Origin: Crocodylus rhombifer
Lineage: Eukaryota; Chordata; Crocodylia; Crocodylidae
Length of the DNA stretch: 64,000 nt
Assembly: GCA_038503035.1 (NCBI GenBank)
Contig: JAVSML010023992.1
Location: forward strand, 391,473 to 455,472
Direction of reading: 5' to 3'
Both the position numbers and the translations under genes were made by a program. Positions 20,513 through 32,954 of the stretch are shown one piece after another; positions within the stretch are counted from its first letter, which is position 1, and every line of letters starts with the position of its first letter. Under the pieces are notes generated by a model that saw only the letters and a list, made by a program, of their open reading frames with translations, did not search any database and was not told the origin of the DNA.

Positions 20513-22024
20513 GACTGCTGTTATGGACACATCTTAGATATGCTGTACCTTGGTTACACAGCCTAGTAAGAGCACATTTCAATTCTCAATGTGTGCTAAT
20601 TGTCAAGCTGATTGGAGACAGCTGCATTGCAGACTAGCCCTCTGGCTTCAATAGTTTTGTTATGTAGCAGCACCCTCATCCTGCATTCCTTCTAGGGCCC
20701 CAGGGAAGGAAAAGCTGCCTTTACAGTTCTGGCAACAGTTCTTTTGTTCACGCATAGCTAGCTGGATTGGTTGCTTACATCACATTCTCTGTAGTGGCCA
20801 CCTTGCTTCCCCACGTGCAGTCAGACATGATCTAACCATGCCTACGTAATAAACACAATGTAAACTATTTATGAGATTGTTTAGCTGCATAAATTGAGGC
20901 AAAGCTATGTGTTTGCATAGTTCTTACTCAGGGTGTGATTTTTAGAAGAGTTCATTGTTGGCTCCCTCTGTTCCTGTTGATGTCGGGGAGAGTCTTGCTA
21001 TCCATAACATGTAAACATTAGATTTTGTGCACTGACAGGCTTCTAGTGCAGTACAATTTCTATTTCCCCAGCATGCAAGAAACAACTAGAACCCCAGCTT
21101 GCAATCTGTCTCACTAATGCTAAAGCTGGTGTTCACAGCCCTAAGGGCTTGTAGGCGATTTAATTACATTCGTTTTGTAATTTCAAGTGATGGTATTTTG
21201 TAAACATTTTTAATGTATCATCATTAATATGCTAAGGAAAGAAATCTATTTCTGCCAGGAAAGAGGAAATAAATCTTCACTATCTCTTTGGTCCACTAGT
21301 TTACATTTAGAATATAACACCTTTTCTGAAAAGCTGTTGGAGACATATGCTCCCATTATTATCTCACAGTGATTTATCACTAACTCTAAAATAAACATTA
21401 TATTCAAGTTACCTGCTTGCTGCTGTCCTAACTATGCTACTTAACATTGATATCTCACAGAAACAGAATCCAAACAATGAAATTATTTGTCTGTAGGCTG
21501 CTTTTGTGTCCCCCTTTTTGTCAAATTCTGTATAGAAAGGGTAGTAAGAAATGGTAATAACCAAAATTGCCCATTGTAGTTACATGAAATTCTCTGCAGC
21601 CTGATAAAATCAAGCAGCATTGACATGTCCCCAGTGGTTGGGTACTGAACCAAAATATTTTTTCTAGGGGACAAATATCAATAGGTTAAAAAACAGAAAT
21701 GAAATTAGTACTGTGCCTTAAGAGGTCCAGGAGGTCCAGACACAAGATATGAAGTGTACAGTCATCTTTGCAGCCTTTGGTTTGAAATTGAGTAGGGAAT
21801 TATGTAGAGGCCTAGATGCCATTCTAAATTATAGTACTACTACCTGTAGGTAGCTCTCCAACTCACTATGGATCAGAATCTCCACAGACTCTCTTATGTG
21901 GTCTCCCAATCTTTGCTCCTAGTCCTCTCTCAAAGTGAGCCTTGGCAAGAAGTCTGAGTACCACCAGCTTAAACTAGCAATGAGCTGACTTCATAGACAC
22001 TTTTAAGTCCATTTAGTATTAGAT
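20513..22024. other. Unassigned AT-rich DNA
   Basis: No recognisable gene or repeat in 1.5 kb. Confidence 0.55.
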
Positions 22025-22031
22025 TACTAGT

Positions 22032-22455
22032 GAATTGCCCTTCAAGAATGATGGCAGGGATGGAGTGCCGCCATGGTGGGGGGGGGGAGAGCAAGGCCAG
22101 CACCTCATCGCCACTACCCCATGCCACAGCCGCCTCCAAGGAGCAGGACCAGGGAAGGGGTGTTGAGACCAGCAGTGCTGGCCTCGCCCCCCTGGCTCCA
22201 TCCCCTGTGTCCCCACCGTCATGACAGCACTCCACTCCTGCCATCATTCTCCCACCCCCCAATCCACATACAGCCGTGCGCCACCCCACCACTTCTCCAT
22301 CCCTGCTGTCATGGCAGCACTCCGTCCCCGCCATCATTCTTGATGGGCAGTTCACCCCATGCACATCATTGGCTAGAGCCACACCCCACCAGGAGCCACG
22401 TCCCCCAAGAGCATTACGGACAGACAGATGGACTAATCCCTTTGTATATATAGAA
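22032..22455. mobile_element. Fold-back repeat with three copies of a terminal module
   Basis: The left end at 22032-22068 (GAATTGCCCTTCAAGAATG and on) is the complement of 22317-22353 (GCACTCCGTCCCCGCC and on). A third module at about 22227-22250 repeats the right arm directly. The stretch ends with GACAGACAGATGGAC and TATATATAGAATA, resembling the tail of a repeat common in reptile genomes. The interior is GC-rich with no coding similarity. Confidence 0.55.
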
Positions 22456-22499
22456 TACTGTATTGTGTTAGGGGGAAATCTTGCATTTGCCTAGAAATG

Positions 22500-22669
22500 C
22501 AGTCCATCTACAAAGCTGGTTCAGTCCCGCTGTATGCCATGGGGTGGCACAACATGCTATAGGCTGGATGGCACCTGGGCCAGGTGGGACCAAGGGACCC
22601 ACCGCAAGCCAGACCAAGTCCCTACACAGGCTGGATCTGGCCCACAGACCATATTTAGCCTACTCCTGG
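22500..22669 (-). mobile_element. hAT-like terminal fragment
   Basis: On the reverse strand it begins CAGGAGTAGGCTAAATATGG and continues CTGTGGGCCAGATCCAGCC, the pattern of a CAGGGGTGGGCAA-type hAT terminus. The opposite terminus is not visible, so this is partial. Confidence 0.5.
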
Positions 22670-24564
22670 TTTAACAAGAGCGAACCTAACACAGGTACAG
22701 CTGATGCCCCATCAAATACCACACTCAAACTCATATGTTGCTTTTTATTAAAGCCCTTTAACAGCATAACCATCCCGTACCACAGCTCTCTGATGTTGCT
22801 GCTGCTAAGACCAAGTTTTCTTCCTTTCGGAATAGCCATTTTAGTGTGGCAAACAAGACATTTTTTACTGGGCATGGAACAACTGAATTCTAGTCTGGTT
22901 TATAATTTTATGTCCTGCACATCCCATTGATTTTTGCTGAGACTGCAAAGTATAAAATTAAGCCCTCTTTATCTCTTGTGTAAATTTTTGGCCAGATTGC
23001 CAAAGAAAAATTCCAGTGCCATAAAAATCCTCATCGACTTATATACAGCCTTTTACTAAAATAAATAAATAAATAAATAAAATGCCCTTCTGTTCTGAAT
23101 ATCCACAAGGCTTAATTACTACCCTTTTGAAAAGTGATATTATTGCAAGTATTGTAACATGCAAAAACTGAAGGATTATTTTGTACACTTTTGCCCTGTG
23201 AAGACTTATTCATCTTCTGTGATTCTTGGGCACTATTCTGTTTCATTGTCTGGAAAGAAGCCCAGTATTATGTACTGACTATCCTTATTTTTTTTCAATA
23301 TCACCACCCTGTTAATTTTATCCATCAGCTTCTCAATTTAAAATATTATAATTCAAAATAGAATGCCATAGTAGTCTTTCATGATAAAAACACAGTCTGT
23401 TATGAGAGAGAAGATGAGGTTAAAAATAGTTAGTGTGTAGCCTGTAAAATGGGATTTCAGGGCTTTGAAGATTCACTCTAATTATTCACCACACCAGTAT
23501 GCTTCTGTCATCTCTACCAATGCAGACTAGCACTTGGAAAAAGAAGTGACCCTCACTATCATACATAATTCGGCAGCTTAATTGGCAAGAAGAAGGTGAA
23601 AAGTAGGCTAGGAAAACCCTCTGAGACTGATGGGGCATATATCAGTGGCTTCATCAAGGTAGCAATCCCCAGGTGATTGGAGGCAGCAAATATTTCATCA
23701 GGAAAAAAATAAAGGTGCTTCAACTAAGAAGCCAAGAACAAATGATTAGGGAACATGTTTTCTTAAAGAGTCTTTCATATCGTATGTATCTAGAGAAATG
23801 TAGAAGAAAATGATTGATACTAATGTCTCTAAAATTATGGATATTGTGGTACAGGAGAGCATTTTGTATTACAGTTGAAGGCTGTAGGCTACCTCTTTGC
23901 TTTCTTTTAAAATAAGGGAGTATATTTTATATCAGAAACCATATTGTATACATTTTGAATATGCTACAATGGGAAAAATACTGATGCAGGTTTTATTCCA
24001 TGGTCACTGTACCTATTTAGATCTGTCAGGGTGATAAAAGGTCATGTTTATTGAACAGTTTGATTCAATTTACTGTGTAATTTTTGTAAAGGCACTTAAA
24101 GCTAAAACAACATAGCTACCATAGAATCCTAGAAAAAAAATAACGTTTCAGGTAATTTACATTTAATTTTCTGTTATGGAACATAAAAGCATATATTTTA
24201 CACCAGATTCCATAGGAAAACCATGGAGAAAAGACATTTTGACAGCTTTGAAGACAAAGGCTTCCCACCAGGATAATACAAAACCATTATTCCCAGTGAG
24301 ATTGCATTTTACACATTTAGGGTAAAAATTGGTTCTAAATGTCTGTTTAAAAAAAAATGCCTGATTCTATTGCTAATAAAAGTTTATGTACTTTTTCAAT
24401 GTGAATCCAATATTTATATTCCATTATCACCTGAGAATATCCTCCATCTTCCACTTTACATATAATACATTTACATTATTAACTTTGGTTCCTTTTTCTA
24501 CCTAGCAAGACTCACAGGAAACTGAAAAACATTACAACAATGTCTATGTCATGTCAGGACCATG
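22670..24564. other. Unassigned AT-rich DNA with (AAAT)n
   Basis: A short AAAT microsatellite lies at about 23058-23082. No gene or other element recognised. Confidence 0.55.
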
Positions 24565-24981
24565 CTGTAGAGTAGGGCTGTGTGAAATTTCAGCAACCAT
24601 TTCTATTTGGAGGTGTTTCAGGATGTTTCAGCACCTGAAACACTGAACTTGAATCGAAACAGAAGGCAGCAATGCCAGGCTGCACAGGGTAAGCAGCAGT
24701 GGCAAGGAGGCCCTAGCATGGATCTCTGCTCCCTGTGGAGCCAAGTTGCATGGCAGGGCAATGCTGGTCCCTGCCGCATGACCTGGCTCCACGGGGAGAA
24801 GAGATCTGGGGTAGTGCAAGGCCTCGCAGCGCAGATTGGCGAGCAAGCCTGCTGGTCCCTGCCACGTGACTCGGATCCGCAGGGTGCAGAGATCCGCGCC
24901 GGGGTCTCCTCACCGCCATTCCTGTGGCAGTGTGGGGCAGGCAGCAGCGGCGAGGAGAACCCCAGCGTGGATCTCTACTAG
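24565..24981. repeat. GC-rich repeat beginning GGGCTGTGTGAAATTTC
   Basis: It starts with a word typical of a reptile interspersed repeat, then carries three related modules around TGGATCTCTGCTCCCTG, GAGAAGAGATCTGGGG and GCAGAGATCCGCGCCGG, interleaved with CTGGTCCCTGCCRCRTGAC-like words. Local period is about 85-100 bp. A 124-codon forward frame spans it without similarity. It abuts the old CR1 that follows. Confidence 0.45.
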
Positions 24982-25620
24982 GATAGTAGGGCTGGAAGGG
25001 ACCTCATAAGCCCATCCACTCCAGCCCACTGCTCAAGGCAGGATTATCTCTGACTAAACCATACTAACCAAATGTCTGTCCAACCTGGTCTTAAAAACTT
25101 CCAAGGAGGAAGATTCCATAACTCCTCTAAGTAGCCTGTTCCAATGTTTGACCACCTTCCTAGTCAGAAACTTAATCCTAATCTTGGCCTCCCAAGCCCC
25201 TAAACATTTTTATTGCCTTGCATTGGACTCTTTTCAAACTCTGCACATCCTTCTTGAAGTGTGGGGCCCAAGTGCTGAATAGAGCAAAAAAATCATTTTT
25301 CTTGATTTTGCAGTAAGAACATACTGTTGGCTCATACTCAGCTTATGATCTACTGTAAACCACAGATCCTTCTCTGAAGTACTGCAACTTAGTCAGTCAT
25401 TCCCCAGTCTGTATTTGTGCATGATGCAATTATTCTGTTCCTAGTGTGGTAGGACTTTGCACATGTCCTCTCTGAATTTCCCCTGATTGATTGTGTACCA
25501 TTTTTCCAATCTATCCAGGTCATTTAGAACCCTATTCTCCAAAGTGTCTGAAACTCCACTCAACTTGGTGTCATCCACAAATACACTAAGCATGCACTCA
25601 ATCCTATGCTATCCCCTGAA
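24982..25620 (-). mobile_element. Old CR1 LINE fragment
   Basis: The plus strand reads the reverse complement of a CR1 3' end: GGGCTGGAAGGGACCTC, CCAGCCCACTGCTCAAGGC, then CTTCTTGAAGTGTGGGGCCC, CCACAGATCCTTCTCTG and TTGGTGTCATCCACAAAT. The order from 3' UTR back towards the RT (DDTK region) is correct. It is diverged and has no open frame. Confidence 0.85.
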
Positions 25621-25718
25621 ATGAATGTAATGTAGTCATGCTAGTATAGTGCTAGGCATGTACCCATAATATCTCTTTCTCAAGACAGTTTACTGGCATA
25701 CGCTAATTACTACACTAA

Positions 25719-26075
25719 GGGTGCATATACATGTTCAGTTAATGAGACACAACAAATTCTGGAGTTGTTTGCACTGGAGTCAACTGGTCCTGGGTGGTGC
25801 ACCTGGGACAACAGCAGTTTAAGGCAGAGGGGCAGAGGGGAAGTCAGTCATAGGCTCTGGGTGGCAGCATTGAGTGGTGGAGAACTGGGTGGAGCACAAG
25901 ACTGCTACAAGTGTGGGGCCATGCAGCAGGCAGCCCCTGCATTTTAACACTCTCGTGCCCCAGCCCGCCCATATTACCATCTACACATGCATTTCATCAC
26001 ATTTAATTACTCTGCTGTAAGACAGTACTGTCCCCAACAGTATTATCTTACAGTGGAGTTAATAACAAAAGACCA
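25719..26075. mobile_element. Degenerate TIR-type MITE region
   Basis: GGGTGCATATACATG starts at 25719, matching the terminus of other MITEs here. A second terminus-like word, CATCTACACATGCATTTC, starts at about 25979 and is followed by a hairpin (CTGCTGTAAGACAGTACTG against ACAGTATTATCTTACAGTGG). It is likely two decayed, possibly nested, copies. The opposite ends are unclear. Confidence 0.4.
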
Positions 26076-27461
26076 TTTTGCTCAATGCTGAGTTACTGCT
26101 CTATATAACCAGTGTGTTTAAGGCTAATATATGGCTAAAAACCCAAATTACTCTTTAGCTACCATAGTTCCTTTCATTTCCATTCCTTCCACTCCTTACC
26201 TTTAAAAAATCATTACAAAGAGGGTCATCCCATCACGTTAGATTTCTTAGAATCATGGGGATGTCTCTTGCCTGGATCCTTTCCTTATAACCAAGTAATT
26301 TTTCTAGAACTACTGCAGTATTAAGGGCACAGTCTTGAATCCAATAAATTAATAAAAAGCTCACGGGGATAGCTTAATAATATGTCTGTCACAGTAGGCA
26401 AAGAGCATAGCAGTTCTCAAAATAATTGCTGTATTGTATGTTAATTACTCATTGCCACAGAGTGAAGGGATGGGATTAGCAGGCAGGTGCATGCAAAACA
26501 GTTCCTAAAGTACTGCATTCACACAGATCCTAAGACCTCACCACCTTGTGTGCAATTTGCTAGTGAGCTTGAATTTAGTTAAATACCTCGAAGATGTACA
26601 AAATGGGCTGTGGGGTACTGGCTCTTAAGTAACTGGCAGAAACTCTAGCTCATTAGAATACACTCTCATATGATGTGCCAAATTTGTTCTGCATTGAGAT
26701 GTTCAATAATCAACAATTGTTCATCTTTTTCACGTCACTCAGCATGACAAATCAGTGGTATTAACCATATGAGTTAATGCCTGTGCCAATCATTGTTTAA
26801 ATCTCAGTTTAGTCAATCTTCTTTTCAAACAATAAAATGCCTCCAATGATGCAGTAAAAATAAGATGTTTTTACCTCCTTTATAGAATCATTTCTATCTC
26901 CCCTCAATGCAAACCAAAATAAAATAACAGCTATGGAAAGTAAACTATGGCATGGCCAAGTCTTTACCGTTAGTTTCAGGAACATAGGAATTTTCACACT
27001 GAATCAAACCAATATCTGATCCAATACAATAGGTCTAAAAACAGCACCAGGTGCTTCAAAGTAAAGTAATTATAAAATAATCTACTTTTGGGATCCTTCT
27101 TGCCATCACTATGTAGAAGTTTTTCTGCACCCTGAAGCATGATTTCATTCTGACTTCTGCAGAGTACTTGAACTTTCACATTTTTTTTTCAGGAAAAAAA
27201 CTACTGAAAAGTTTTGAAAAAACCTGCTTCATGCTTTCGAAGCCTTTGCTATGCTTAATCCTGCTAACCCCTTGGCTTCAAAAGTTTGTGGCAATGTTAC
27301 ACAGGCCAAATGGAGAACTCAGGTGTGAAGAAAAAGTATTTCTCTTTTTTCACTTTTAATTTGTCTTTCAGTTTCACTGGGTTTTTAAACTATATTAGTG
27401 GGTAAGTAAAGTTTCTCATCATCTTTCTCCATAGCATTTCTATATCTTCAGCATCTCTTGA
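26076..27461. other. Unassigned AT-rich DNA
   Basis: No gene or repeat recognised. Confidence 0.55.
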
Positions 27462-28345
27462 GGAAACAGCCCCAGGTTTTTCAGTCCCTCGCCAGTCTCT
27501 GAACCCACTCCAGTTTGGCTATATCCTTTCTGAGATGGGGTGACTAAGTCTGAACACAGCATTTCAGGTGAAGGGACACATCGATAACATTACAGGCAGT
27601 CCTCAGACTTATGACACAATTGGTTCCTAAAAACTGTAAATCAGAACTGATTTCCCCATAGGAAACAGTGTTATAAATGGGGGATTGGTTACTGAACCAA
27701 GGCCCGATACCCTATTATCACCAAAAATAATCCAGAATTTTGTATTCCATCAATTATAGATGAGTAACATAACTACATTAATGTATTTATATTGAAAATA
27801 GCAGTCATATTGATTTGGAAGGACTCCTTTGAGGTGACTTTACTGGACTTTTTGAAGGTTTTTTGGCTGGAGTCTTCTCAGGAGCCTTCGCTGCAGGTTT
27901 TTCTAGAGTCTTGTCTGCTTTCTTAAAGAAACTGTCCAAGGAAGTTGGGACAGATGTTTTCCAGGGAGATAGGTGACACAGCGAACTTGCTCAGTGGCAT
28001 GGCATCACGTTGGATTAAGCATTCTAAAGTTGAAACTGATGTCATAAAGTTGAAACAGGGTGTTAATTTATAAATGTTGTAAATGTGAAATGTTGTAACT
28101 CGAAACATTGTAAGTTGCGGACTGCCTACATATGATTCTGCATTTCATTCCTTCTGCAACTTAATATTTCATTTTTTTTTTTACTACTGTTGAACATCTT
28201 TTTTTTAAGCAAGTTTTTTTTCCCATTGATAATGACCAGGTCCTCTTTCTGAGCTGTTAGATTTCAGTGAAGGGGATGAGTAGCTAAAAAATCTTTCCTG
28301 TGTGACTGACTTTGCATTTATCAAGAATGAATTACATTTGCTATC
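27462..28345 (-). mobile_element. Old CR1 fragment split by a DNA transposon
   Basis: 27462-27590 reads the reverse complement of CR1 (CCAGTTTGGCTATATCC, TTTCTGAGATGGGGTGAC, CAGCATTTCAGGTGAAG). The matching upstream part resumes after 28130 (ATGATTCTGCATTTC, then GACTTTGCATTTATC and AAGAATGAATTACATTTG). The two parts are colinear, so the DNA at 27593-28128 was inserted into this CR1. Confidence 0.72.
27593..28128. mobile_element. 536-bp TIR DNA transposon remnant
   Basis: The left end CAGGCAGTCCTCAGACTTA and the right end (reverse complement GGCAGTCCGCAACTTACA) are inverted repeats. TA dinucleotides flank the ends ambiguously, so a Tc1/mariner-like target is possible but unproven. On the reverse strand, 27804-27960 encodes a Lys/Pro/Ala-rich stretch (SLDSFFKKADKTLEKPAAK, then EKTPAKKPSKSPVKSPQRSP) before a TGA. 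It could be the tail of a decayed transposase. Upstream the frame is broken. Confidence 0.6.
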
Positions 28346-30345
28346 ATATGATCCTTTAACTTGCAATAGGCAAGTGAGTGGATTGCAATGTTCTTGGCTG
28401 CATGGCAAGATAATGCTGGAGAGAAGAGGGAACATCCTATTCAGGATAACAGAAACACAGCTTTACCACCTCTCATTTTTTACTCTTTATGGTTGCAGAG
28501 TAGTCAAGATATTTTTTCTTTAAAACACAAGGAAAAAATACCCAGGTCCTACCCATTTTTTCTTTAAACATATAAGGGAAAAACATTTCAAACTTATAAC
28601 AAATCCCTCCGGGACACTGACCACCTTCCTTTCAGCTTATTTTATCTTAAGCCATTTCTCATGCATCCAGTCCACAATTCTCTCCAAACTGGCAAAAACA
28701 ACTGGATTCACTGGACACAAAATGTACACATGCAAAGCCTACATTTTAACTTTGGAAATACCCATCATCTCTCTAGATCTGGCCCAAGAACACCTCCTTT
28801 TGGATCCACTCACTTGCCTATTGCAACCCCCAGCTTCACCCTCTGGCAAAGTTCTGTCTTGTGGGTACTCCTGAATACATCACTGCTTGCATTTGGGAAT
28901 GAGCATTTGTAAACATAATTTCTCCATCCTGCTCTTGTTACTAATCAAGGAGCAGATGAACTACAGATATACTATCCAGATACATTTGAGCACTGCATCA
29001 TCTCTTGGTGGCACCTCTATTTTTCTCTAAGCAAGTGTCAAATTTCAATGTTGGCCCTAATAATATAGCACTAGCTACTTTCAGCTTCTCCCTTAGTTGC
29101 TTTTACCTAATCATGACAACTTACTTCAAAGGTGCTTTGTTATATAAAGTCCAAACTGAAACTTTATCTCTCAAGTTATGGCACCAGACATTTTTTGGCA
29201 GGGAGGTTAATCATTAAAATCAATAATAAACCATTTTCTTAAGTAATATTTATTTACTTACTATGAATCATATAAACTTGAAGACAGGGTCTTTGTCACT
29301 AAACTGTGTATTTACCCAGTTGCAGCTTATCAAATGGTCTACGAATAGAGCATAACTGCACTGTTTTATAGCACTATATCATACCTACTGATAAATATTA
29401 AAAAAGGAGCTGTTTGTTGAAGGAAGCCACTGTCCAAGCTCCAAGATGGGCCTTGTAGCTTTTACTGTGTCTTGTTTGGTTTGGACACTTAAGCCTGTTT
29501 TTAAACTCTGCCCACTTTATTTCCTGTCCCTCATTATACTACTGCCTTTTCTGACTTATTCTGATGATATCATGAAGAATGACAAGGTTCCCAGCAGCAA
29601 TGGAAATGCTGTTCATCATTGTACACATTAGCAAAGAGCAGGCAGCAACTGGAACAACATGATAGGCTGCTGCTGCTGCAGATGAGGAGACCATTTCTCA
29701 CCTGTCGAAAACTAGAAATCAGAAGTTAGTATACAAGGTTGTTCAGCTCAGATGTTCATTAAAGTGGAGGCAGCTAGAACATGTTTCACTCTTGTATTAT
29801 ACCAGAGAGTTAAAGACCTATAAGAAGCTTTCATTAAAGCCATTCATAATGTTTGCAAAATCATAATTTCCAAAAAATGACAAATACCCTGCACATATTA
29901 CAATATTACAAATGTTTACCATTTCAAATCTAGAAGGTAGAGGGACAATGACTATCCTCTGTATTGGCTTTTTAAAAAAAATTATTAGCTCTGTATGGCA
30001 TCCTTTCAACTTGTTTAATTATGTAATCCAACATTGCTTATGTAATACATATTGTCAGGCACACTTTGTTTTATACAGATTTACCTTTTCATTTAGATGT
30101 AATATATCTATAGTTGTAGATTCAGATGTTGGAGACCAGGAACCATTTGAAAGACTTATTATTATCAAGATCTTTTATAAGGCTTCAGTAAAGCATTGTG
30201 TTTAAGCATGTACCTAGCTTTCCTTCAATGGGAGCATTCACAAGTTTAAAGTTAAACATACATTTTGCACAAATGAATCATCAAGCACTTCTACTGCAGA
30301 TGCTGAACTGCTGTAGGGTGAGTGAAATGGCTGAATAAGCATCTA
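28346..30345. other. Unassigned AT-rich DNA
   Basis: Two kilobases with no recognised element. Frames at 28661, 29005 and 29446 (61-83 codons) have no motif. Confidence 0.5.
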
Positions 30346-30863
30346 AGGATATATGCACACATTACACTTAGATCAATCTAACTAAGGTTAGGTCAATCTA
30401 ATGGCTAAACTGTACATGCATTCAGGGAGTTAAGAACAGGCAAAAAATGACTGGTTCAATCTAATTTAGTTTACCTGAGAAAGTGCACTACATAGATCAA
30501 AATAATCCATGGCCCACAGAATGCAGCCCCAGAGCTCGGAAAACCCAGAAATTTGCCCCAGCCCCAGGGCCGCACTTTTCCTACCTCTCCCTGACAGAGT
30601 TATTTTTTAGCCCTCCAACTGCCCCTGCACCACCCCCAGATGGACAACCTCCCCTGCAGACCCGCTAGCCCCTCAAATCCCAGCAAACTCCCACCCAGAT
30701 CCACTGGCCTCCTGATCCCACCCCAACTTACTTAGATCAGGTTTCCAGCGCAGCTTCCAGCACCAGCAAACATGTATACAAGCAGGGACCCAATCTAGGG
30801 TCACACAGCTTAAAGTAAGCTGTGTGATTATAGATCAGCCCTGGGAATGTCTGCACATGCCCT
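30346..30863. mobile_element. 518-bp non-autonomous TIR element
   Basis: The left end AGGATATATGCACACATTAC and the right end (reverse complement AGGGCATGTGCAGACATTCC) are imperfect inverted repeats. The interior is AT-rich on the left and C-rich in the middle. A perfect 12-bp stem (TCACACAGCTTA, 30801-30812, with 30816-30827) lies near the right end. No coding similarity. The terminus resembles the others in the window. Confidence 0.55.
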
Positions 30864-31284
30864 AAGCTAGAGACACCACAAAGGTAAGCACTTCTTTGGT
30901 CTTGTGCAATTGCTACCCAGTTGTCATGGCATAAAAAGATGAGGAGGAGGATCTTCTGACATAAGTGTTGCACATCTCGGCTGTCAGTTGCACTGATCAC
31001 CTCTGGCCTATTGTATTATAAAAATAAAAGACTGAGTGACAAAGATGCAATGCTTCATGTAAGCTATTCAGTGACTTCCATAGAAGTGTAGCAGATTTCA
31101 AACTCAGTCTATTTGTTGGTCTACTCTAGGTTGTAAACTTAGTAGTGAGAAACAAACCTTTGTGCATCATTTTTCAATCTAAAAATTAAGATACGTTTTT
31201 ATACATGTTGGGGTCATGGACTGCTTCTGTTATTCTCTCTCTTAAGATTGATTGACTTGGCTGTTGCTAAGAGTTAGCATCATA
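30864..31284. other. Unassigned, no feature seen
   Basis: Ordinary AT-rich DNA between two TIR elements. Confidence 0.5.
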
Positions 31285-31632
31285 GGGTGCGTCCAAATAA
31301 GCGCGCATATGCCTCTTGCCCCACCTCAAAGGGGTTCATTCACGTGTGGGAATGAAAAAATGTTCCCTGCGCTGCAAGTTTGCAGCACAGGGAGAAAATT
31401 AAACCCCTGAATATCCAGGGGTCTAAAAAAACTGAAACAAAAAAAAGCAGGTCAGGGCATAGTCCCGGACCATGCCCTGAGGCAACTGGAGGCTGGGTCC
31501 TCCAGAGAAACGCTCTGGCTGCCAGACTGTCTTCATGGTTGGCCCCTCACCCTGGTGCTGAAACACATGGCCAGCCAGTCTGCGTGTTCAGCACCAGGGC
31601 TCCGGCTGGGCAGCACAGGGGCCCCGAGGGCC

Positions 31633-31880
31633 AGCAGGACCCAGCTGGGCCTGGCATGCTGGGACCGCATGCTGCGCCAGGTCCTGCCACCAAAGGGCGC
31701 AGCCCAGCAGCAGAGACGTTCCAGGACCTGGTTGGGCCCTGCATGCAGTCCCCATGTACCGCACCTCGTTCTGCCAGCAAGGGCCTGGTCCAGCTGGGCT
31801 GCAGACGGTCCCCAGGGCTGGCAGAACCTGGCTGGGCCTGGTATGCAGTCCCCGCATGCCACACTGGGTATTGCCACCAT
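31633..31880. repeat. Minisatellite, three diverged units, period about 88-100 bp
   Basis: Units at 31633-31697, 31721-31783 and 31821-31880 share CAGGACCTGGCTGGGCC, then a GCATGCAGTCCCC-like word and a CTGCCACCA-like end. Open frames cross it on both strands: 316 codons forward (31380-32330) and 216 codons reverse (31547-32197). Neither has similarity to a known protein. They result from stop-poor GC-rich repetition and are not called as genes. Confidence 0.65.
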
Positions 31881-32450
31881 GGTTCAGAGTGCCCTGCTCC
31901 CACTGCTGCTACTAAAGGTAAGTTATGGGCCCAGTGTGGGGGGAACTGGGGCCCTCCAGGGTGCCTGGGACCCTGGGTAGGTGGGCTGTGGCACTCCAGG
32001 GTGCCTGGGACCCTGGGCGGGGAGGCTGGGGTTGTGTGGGGGATAAGGGCTATAGCCCTCCAGGGGGGAGCTGGGGCCCTGTGGGAGGGGGGCATTCCAT
32101 GTGCTGGGGGGGGGGGGGCTGCACCCTGTGGGGGCCAGGGGACCCATCCCTGCTGTGCAGCCTCCCCACAAGGTCCCCCCCACAGTCTCCCCAGCAATCA
32201 TCCCACATGTATCCACACACCCACCCACCTTCCGCCACACCCTTCCCACCCGCTTCCTGCAAACACCACATCCCCCATCACACACCCATCATGTGCAAAG
32301 ATAACCAAAAGTACACATCAACACATATAGGTATTTAGAATTTATCTTATCATGATGCCAGAGACACTGGTAGGCTTCCACATTACTTTAACATCATAAA
32401 TATACTAATAAAGCCTTGCCCAGTTGATTGCTGTCTCTCTCTATGTCTAG

Positions 32451-32453
<3 letters not shown>

Positions 32454-32508
<55 letters not shown>
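32454..32508. repeat. (TG)n microsatellite with (TATG)n end
   Basis: An uninterrupted TG run at about 32454-32496 is followed by TATG units. It lies inside TIR element copy A. Copy B has only a CT/TA-rich stretch at the equivalent place, so the run expanded after the copies separated. Confidence 0.95.
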
Positions 32509-32954
32509 GGGTGTCTAAAGTGGTCTTTTGTGTTAATTGTGGAAAAACATGGATTTTGCAATATTTTAAAAAATGGATTTGGGATGCTGCTGCAGCAGTC
32601 CAGCTGGCACAAGGGGTAGTGTCCCCAGGTACCAAGTGGCCGAGCCCCAGAAGCTCCAGAGGGTGAGTAGCCCTGAGCTGCTTGCCAGGGCAGCTTTTTG
32701 TATGGATGGGGCCAGGACAGGGCAGCTTTTTATAATGCTGGGGATGGCACAGGTGCTGGCCCCAGGCTCTAGCTCCCCCTGGCTGCAGATCCAGGAGGAG
32801 CAGGCAGGGTTATTTTGCCCCAAGTGGCACAATTTGCTCCACAACAAAGTGCATGTCTGAGCACATGCGCTAAGGCAAAAAGCCCCACCTCAGATTTGTA
32901 CCACTTCTATTTGAGCTGCTGCAGGTGCACATGCTTGCATGTGTGGACACACCC

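Larger units (their letters stand above)
31285..32954. mobile_element. 1.67-kb non-autonomous TIR element, copy A
   Basis: The left end GGGTGCGTCCAAATAAGCG and the right end (reverse complement GGGTGTGTCCACACATGC) are imperfect inverted repeats of about 28 bp. The interior holds an A-rich start, a GC-rich minisatellite (31633-31880), 40-bp-period repeats (31952-32017), a C-rich tract, an AT-rich stretch, a (TG)n run and a GC-rich right end. Large parts are shared with copy B at 50.3-53.46 kb. No transposase is visible, so mobilisation in trans is inferred. No clear 8-bp duplication is seen. Confidence 0.72.

Noticed and set aside
22481..22930. 149-codon frame as a coding exon
   Set aside because: It begins inside a hAT-like fragment and ends in AT-rich DNA. 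No similarity and no supported splice structure.
31547..32197. 216-codon reverse-strand frame as a Pro/Gly-rich protein gene
   Set aside because: It lies in the same GC-rich minisatellite as the 316-codon forward frame, has no similarity or domain, and sits inside a transposon.
32454..32508. Regulatory or Z-DNA function for the (TG)n run
   Set aside because: A simple microsatellite inside a mobile element is the sufficient explanation.
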